NCBI GenBank assembly: GCA_003854995.1
Contig: RQOI01000205.1
Coordinates: forward strand, 1 to 9,397
Origin: Candidatus Zhuqueibacterota bacterium
GTDB lineage: Bacteria; Zhuqueibacterota; Zhuqueibacteria; Residuimicrobiales; Krinioviventaceae
Direction of reading: 5' to 3'
Length of the DNA: 9,397 nt
The notes under the pieces were generated by a model that saw only the letters and a list, made by a program, of their open reading frames with translations, made no database searches and was not told the DNA's origin. Below, one piece after another: positions 6,412 through 9,397 of the stretch. Numbering within the stretch: the stretch's first letter is position 1; each line of letters begins with the position of its first letter. A program made the translations under genes and the position numbers.

Positions 6412-7617
6412 ATGGGCAAATCGCTGTTTCGATCCGGCATTGTTTTACTCTGCTTCATCACATCGCTGCGTGCTGATGTCAATGGCGACCTTTTAGAGGC
6501 GGCGCGACGGGGATCGCTCGAGGCCATGCAGACCGCCCTGTCGGCGGGCGCTGACATAAATGCGGAGAACATCCTCGGCGAGACCGCCCTGTTCGCTGCC
6601 ATAGATGAATGCAGGACTGAAGCCGTTCGCCTGCTGATCAGCAAAGGAGCGCGGCTCGACTATTTGACCAAGCTGAACTATACGCCCCTCATGAAGGCGG
6701 CCAGCGAAGGCTGCGCCGATATCGTCCGTCTTTTAATGGATGCAAAAGTTGATATTAACAGGTCAGAGCCAAAGCAAAAGCACACTCCCCTATTGAAAGC
6801 GGTCCTATTCAATCGACCTGAAATCGTCGCCATTCTGGTTGTCAAGGGCGCCAAAATAAATGTCGCTGATAAATTTGGCAACACGCCGCTCATGCTCGCC
6901 GCGCGCAGCGGCCACATCGATATCGTTGATTTTCTGATTTCCAAAGGCGCAGACGTCAATGCCAAGACCCTCATCGGCCACACCGCCCTGCTCTATGCGC
7001 TGGAATTCGGGCAGCCGGAGATCGCCAAGATGCTGATATCACAGGGCGCGGATGTCAAGTCCGTTGATATGTACAACAACTCCACCCTCATGCTCGCCGC
7101 AGCAAGAGGCTACAGCGACATTGTCGAATCCTTGGTGGCCAAAGGGGTGGATGTCAACTTGAAGACGAAAAAAGACCAGACAGCCGCGGTGCTGGCGCAG
7201 AAAAAAGCGCATGATGATATCGTGCAGTTCTTGTTGCAAAGTGGCGCGGATTCGACCGGACTTGTTTTCGTCGATTCGACGGCATTGGCGGCGGAGCAGG
7301 CTCGGGCGGAAATGTATGATACGCCGCCGGAAGCCATCGGCGGTATGGAAGCAGTGCAAAAGAGATTGCGCTATCCCAAAAAAGCCAAAGAAGCCGGGCT
7401 CACCGGCGAGGTCAAGTTGAGGGTGACCGTGGACAAGCGCGGACGCGTCGCCGAAACAGAAATTCTGGAATCTTTTGGCGACGAAGAGTGCGACAAGGCC
7501 GCCCAAAGTGCAGTGCAAGGCTCGCGCTGGAAAGCAGCGGAAAAAGAAAAAACAAAGGTGGAAGCGTGGGTGGATGTGGTCATCGAATTCAAGCTGGACG
7601 AAACGCCGAGCGAGTAG
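6412..7617 (+). CDS. Exported ankyrin-repeat protein with TonB C-terminal domain
   Basis: The protein has 401 residues. Residues 1-21 form a signal peptide: K3 and R7, hydrophobic I10-T17, likely cut after A21. The C14 context does not match a lipobox. Residues about 24-280 hold eight ankyrin repeats with T-P-L-M, A-A-x-x-G, I-V-x-x-L-I-x-K-G-A and D-V-N landmarks; the clearest is 156-188. A short 23-residue linker leads to a TonB C-terminal domain at about 304-396, with P-P-E-A-I-G-G-M (305-312), Y-P-K-K-A-K at 321-326, G-E-V at 332-334 and a V-x-V-D-x-x-G-x-V strand. Ankyrin repeats bind proteins; TonB C-terminal domains contact outer-membrane receptor plugs or act as periplasmic binding modules. 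There is no ordinary TonB anchor with a proline-rich linker, so true energy transduction is doubtful unless the leader stays uncleaved. A periplasmic adaptor role is inferred; partners are unknown. Confidence 0.93.
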   Translation: MGKSLFRSGIVLLCFITSLRADVNGDLLEAARRGSLEAMQTALSAGADINAENILGETALFAAIDECRTEAVRLLISKGARLDYLTKLNYTPLMKAASEGCADIVRLLMDAKVDINRSEPKQKHTPLLKAVLFNRPEIVAILVVKGAKINVADKFGNTPLMLAARSGHIDIVDFLISKGADVNAKTLIGHTALLYALEFGQPEIAKMLISQGADVKSVDMYNNSTLMLAAARGYSDIVESLVAKGVDVNLKTKKDQTAAVLAQKKAHDDIVQFLLQSGADSTGLVFVDSTALAAEQARAEMYDTPPEAIGGMEAVQKRLRYPKKAKEAGLTGEVKLRVTVDKRGRVAETEILESFGDEECDKAAQSAVQGSRWKAAEKEKTKVEAWVDVVIEFKLDETPSE

Positions 7618-7702
7618 CGTCGACGGTGCATATTGAAAATAAAAAGCCTTCCAAATCGTACGCCCATAGGATTGAATATCAAATTCGTTTATGGAGAAAA
7701 AA
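7618..7702 (+). other. Short gap between the ankyrin/TonB gene and fucI
   Basis: These 85 bases contain no stem-loop with a T-run and no convincing promoter pair. A TTGAAA at 7633-7638 has no matching -10. The two genes could share a transcript, but this gap is long for tightly coupled genes. Confidence 0.45.
7693..7696 (+). promoter_or_regulatory. Ribosome-binding site that decides the fucI start
   Basis: GGAG is followed by six adenines and then the ATG at 7703. An in-frame ATG at 7691 overlaps this site and has no Shine-Dalgarno of its own, so 7703 is the better start. Confidence 0.65.
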
Positions 7703-9397
7703 ATGGCAAATAAAAAACAGAGTCCGCGAGTCCAAGCTGTTCAACGACTGCGCGGCAGCATGCCCAAGATTGGCATCCGTCCGGTCATCGATGGTCGTCG
7801 CAAAGGTGTTCGGGAAGCTCTCGAAGATCAAACGATGAACATGGCCAAAAGGGCTGCGCAATTGCTGCAGGAGAACCTGCGGCATGCGAATGGCTTGCCC
7901 GTCGAGTGCGTCATCGCTGACACCACCATCGGCGGCGTCGCCGAAGCAGCCGAGTGCGCCGAAAAGTTTGCGCGCGCGGGCGTCGGCGTCTCCCTCACGA
8001 TCACGCCGGCCTGGTGCTACGGCACCGAGGTGATGGATGCTGATCCTCTCATCCCCAAAGCGGTTTGGGGATTCAACGGCACCGAGCGTCCCGGCGCGGT
8101 CTATTTAGCCGCTGCGCTCGCCGGCTATGCGCAGAAAGGCTTGCCGACGTTCGGCATCTACGGCCGCGATGTGCAGGACGCTGACGACAAGACCATCACT
8201 CCGGATGTACAGCGTAAATTGTTGACTTTTGCCAAAGCCGGACTCGCAGTGGCCGAGATGCGCGGCAAATCCTATCTCTCCATGGGATCGGTGTCCATGG
8301 GCATCGCCGGCTCCATTGTCGATGATCATTTCTTCAACGATTACCTCGGCCTGCGGAACGAATATATCGACATGTCCGAATTCATCCGCCGGACGGATGA
8401 GAAAATTTATGATGAACAAGAGTTCGACCGCGCGCTCGCCTGGGTGAAGAAAAACTGCACCGAAGGCCAGGACATCAACCGGGCTGCGATACGGAGCTCG
8501 CGCGCGCGCAAGGATCAAGAGTGGGAGATGGTCGTCAAAATGACCATGATCGCGCGCGACCTGATGACCGGCAATGCACAACTGGGCGCAATGGGTTTTG
8601 CGGAGGAATCGATGGGACACAACGCCATCGCCGCCGGATTCCAGGGTCAACGTCAGTGGACGGATCACTTCCCCAACGGCGATTTCCTCGAAGCTATGCT
8701 CAATTCGTCCTTTGATTGGAACGGCGTGCGCGAACCCTACATTGTCGCCACGGAGAACGATTCTCTGAACGGCGCGGCCATGCTCTTCGGTCATCTGCTG
8801 ACGGACACGGCGCAGATTTTTTCCGATGTCCGGACCTACTGGAGTCCCGCTGCGGTGAAGCGAGTGACCGGCAAAACCCTGAAGAGCAAAGCGGCGAACG
8901 GCATCATCCACCTGATCAACTCCGGCTCGACCACCCTGGACGGCACCGGTGAGCAGTCGCGGGATGGCAAACCGGCCATGAAGCCGTTCTGGGAGATCAC
9001 TGCCGAAGAAGTGCGAAAATGTCTGCGAGCGACCAAGTGGTGTCCGGCGGGGCTGGAGTATTTTCGCGGCGGTGGTTTTTCCAGCCAGTTTCTCAGCAAA
9101 GGCGGCATGCCCGTCACCATGACGCGCATCAATCTGGTCAAAGGACTTGGCCCGGTCATGCAGATCGCCGAAGGCTATACCGTCGATCTCCCGGCCGATG
9201 TGCATGCGACGTTGAATCGTCGCACCGACCCGACCTGGCCGACCACCTGGTTTGCGCCCAACCTGACCGGCGAAGGCGCTTGCAAAGACGTCTATTCGGT
9301 CATGGCCAATTGGGGCGCGAATCATGGCGCCATCAGCTATGGCCATATCGGCGATCTGCTGATCACCCTGGCCGCCATGCTGCGCATTCCGGTGAAC
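7703..9397 (+). CDS. fucI: L-fucose isomerase (3' end outside window)
   Basis: The enzyme interconverts L-fucose and L-fuculose, the first step of cytoplasmic fucose breakdown, and usually also D-arabinose and D-ribulose. It uses Mn2+. The visible 565 residues align along their whole length with remembered E. coli FucI (591 residues), including P-K-I-G-I-R-P-V-I-D-G-R-R near residue 21, W-G-F-N-G-T-E-R-P-G, I-A-A-G-F-Q-G-Q-R and W-P-T-T-W-F-A-P. The metal ligands of the E. coli enzyme (E337, D361, H528) correspond to E351 (in A-T-E-N-D), D375 (in D-V-R-T-Y-W-S) and H541 (in A-N-H-G), so it should be active. The N-terminus is about 14 residues longer than in E. coli; an internal ATG at 7760 would remove that extension. 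About 40 C-terminal residues are missing past the window edge. Fuculose kinase and aldolase genes are not in view. Confidence 0.97.
   Translation, partial: MANKKQSPRVQAVQRLRGSMPKIGIRPVIDGRRKGVREALEDQTMNMAKRAAQLLQENLRHANGLPVECVIADTTIGGVAEAAECAEKFARAGVGVSLTITPAWCYGTEVMDADPLIPKAVWGFNGTERPGAVYLAAALAGYAQKGLPTFGIYGRDVQDADDKTITPDVQRKLLTFAKAGLAVAEMRGKSYLSMGSVSMGIAGSIVDDHFFNDYLGLRNEYIDMSEFIRRTDEKIYDEQEFDRALAWVKKNCTEGQDINRAAIRSSRARKDQEWEMVVKMTMIARDLMTGNAQLGAMGFAEESMGHNAIAAGFQGQRQWTDHFPNGDFLEAMLNSSFDWNGVREPYIVATENDSLNGAAMLFGHLLTDTAQIFSDVRTYWSPAAVKRVTGKTLKSKAANGIIHLINSGSTTLDGTGEQSRDGKPAMKPFWEITAEEVRKCLRATKWCPAGLEYFRGGGFSSQFLSKGGMPVTMTRINLVKGLGPVMQIAEGYTVDLPADVHATLNRRTDPTWPTTWFAPNLTGEGACKDVYSVMANWGANHGAISYGHIGDLLITLAAMLRIPVN

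Noticed and set aside
6179..6496. 105-codon plus-strand frame in the intergenic region
   Set aside because: It overlaps the signal peptide and first ankyrin repeat of the next gene in another frame, has no clear ribosome-binding site and no recognisable domain.
8105..9346. 413-codon minus-strand frame opposite fucI
   Set aside because: The plus strand here is unmistakably L-fucose isomerase with all metal ligands. The opposite frame is a by-product of its codon bias and matches nothing I recognise.

Overview
The window carries three protein genes and one long divergent intergenic region. It looks like a moderate-GC Gram-negative bacterium that secretes large surface proteins and uses sugars. 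The architectures (a giant secreted InlB-type repeat protein and a periplasmic ankyrin/TonB-C protein) are most familiar from the Fibrobacterota-Chlorobiota-Bacteroidota group and related candidate phyla such as KSB1. This placement is inferred from gene style; there is no rRNA or other marker gene here.

Left part (1-5864, minus strand): one uninterrupted reading frame of at least 1954 codons. It starts at 5864 and leaves the window at base 1 with no stop. It encodes a signal peptide, a small N-terminal beta domain, 21 consecutive divergent InlB B-repeat-like modules (residues 156-1754), and a C-terminal region that holds a PKD-like stretch and the start of another extracellular beta-sandwich domain. 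It is most likely a secreted or surface-exposed stalk or adhesin-like protein. The long plus-strand frames opposite it are antisense shadows.

Middle (5865-6411): 547 bases between two divergent genes. They hold good ribosome-binding sites next to both start codons, a perfect 14-base dyad, a set of 20-base-phased short direct repeats, and one weak Bacteroidota-style promoter candidate. No RNA gene was recognised.

Right part (6412-9397, plus strand): a signal-peptide protein of eight ankyrin repeats followed by a TonB C-terminal domain, then after 85 bases an L-fucose isomerase (fucI), cut by the window end at about 93% of its expected length. No terminator is visible between them, so co-transcription is possible but unproven. 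FucI points to use of L-fucose or D-arabinose. A functional link between sugar catabolism, the ankyrin/TonB protein and the divergent giant surface protein is attractive but rests only on proximity.
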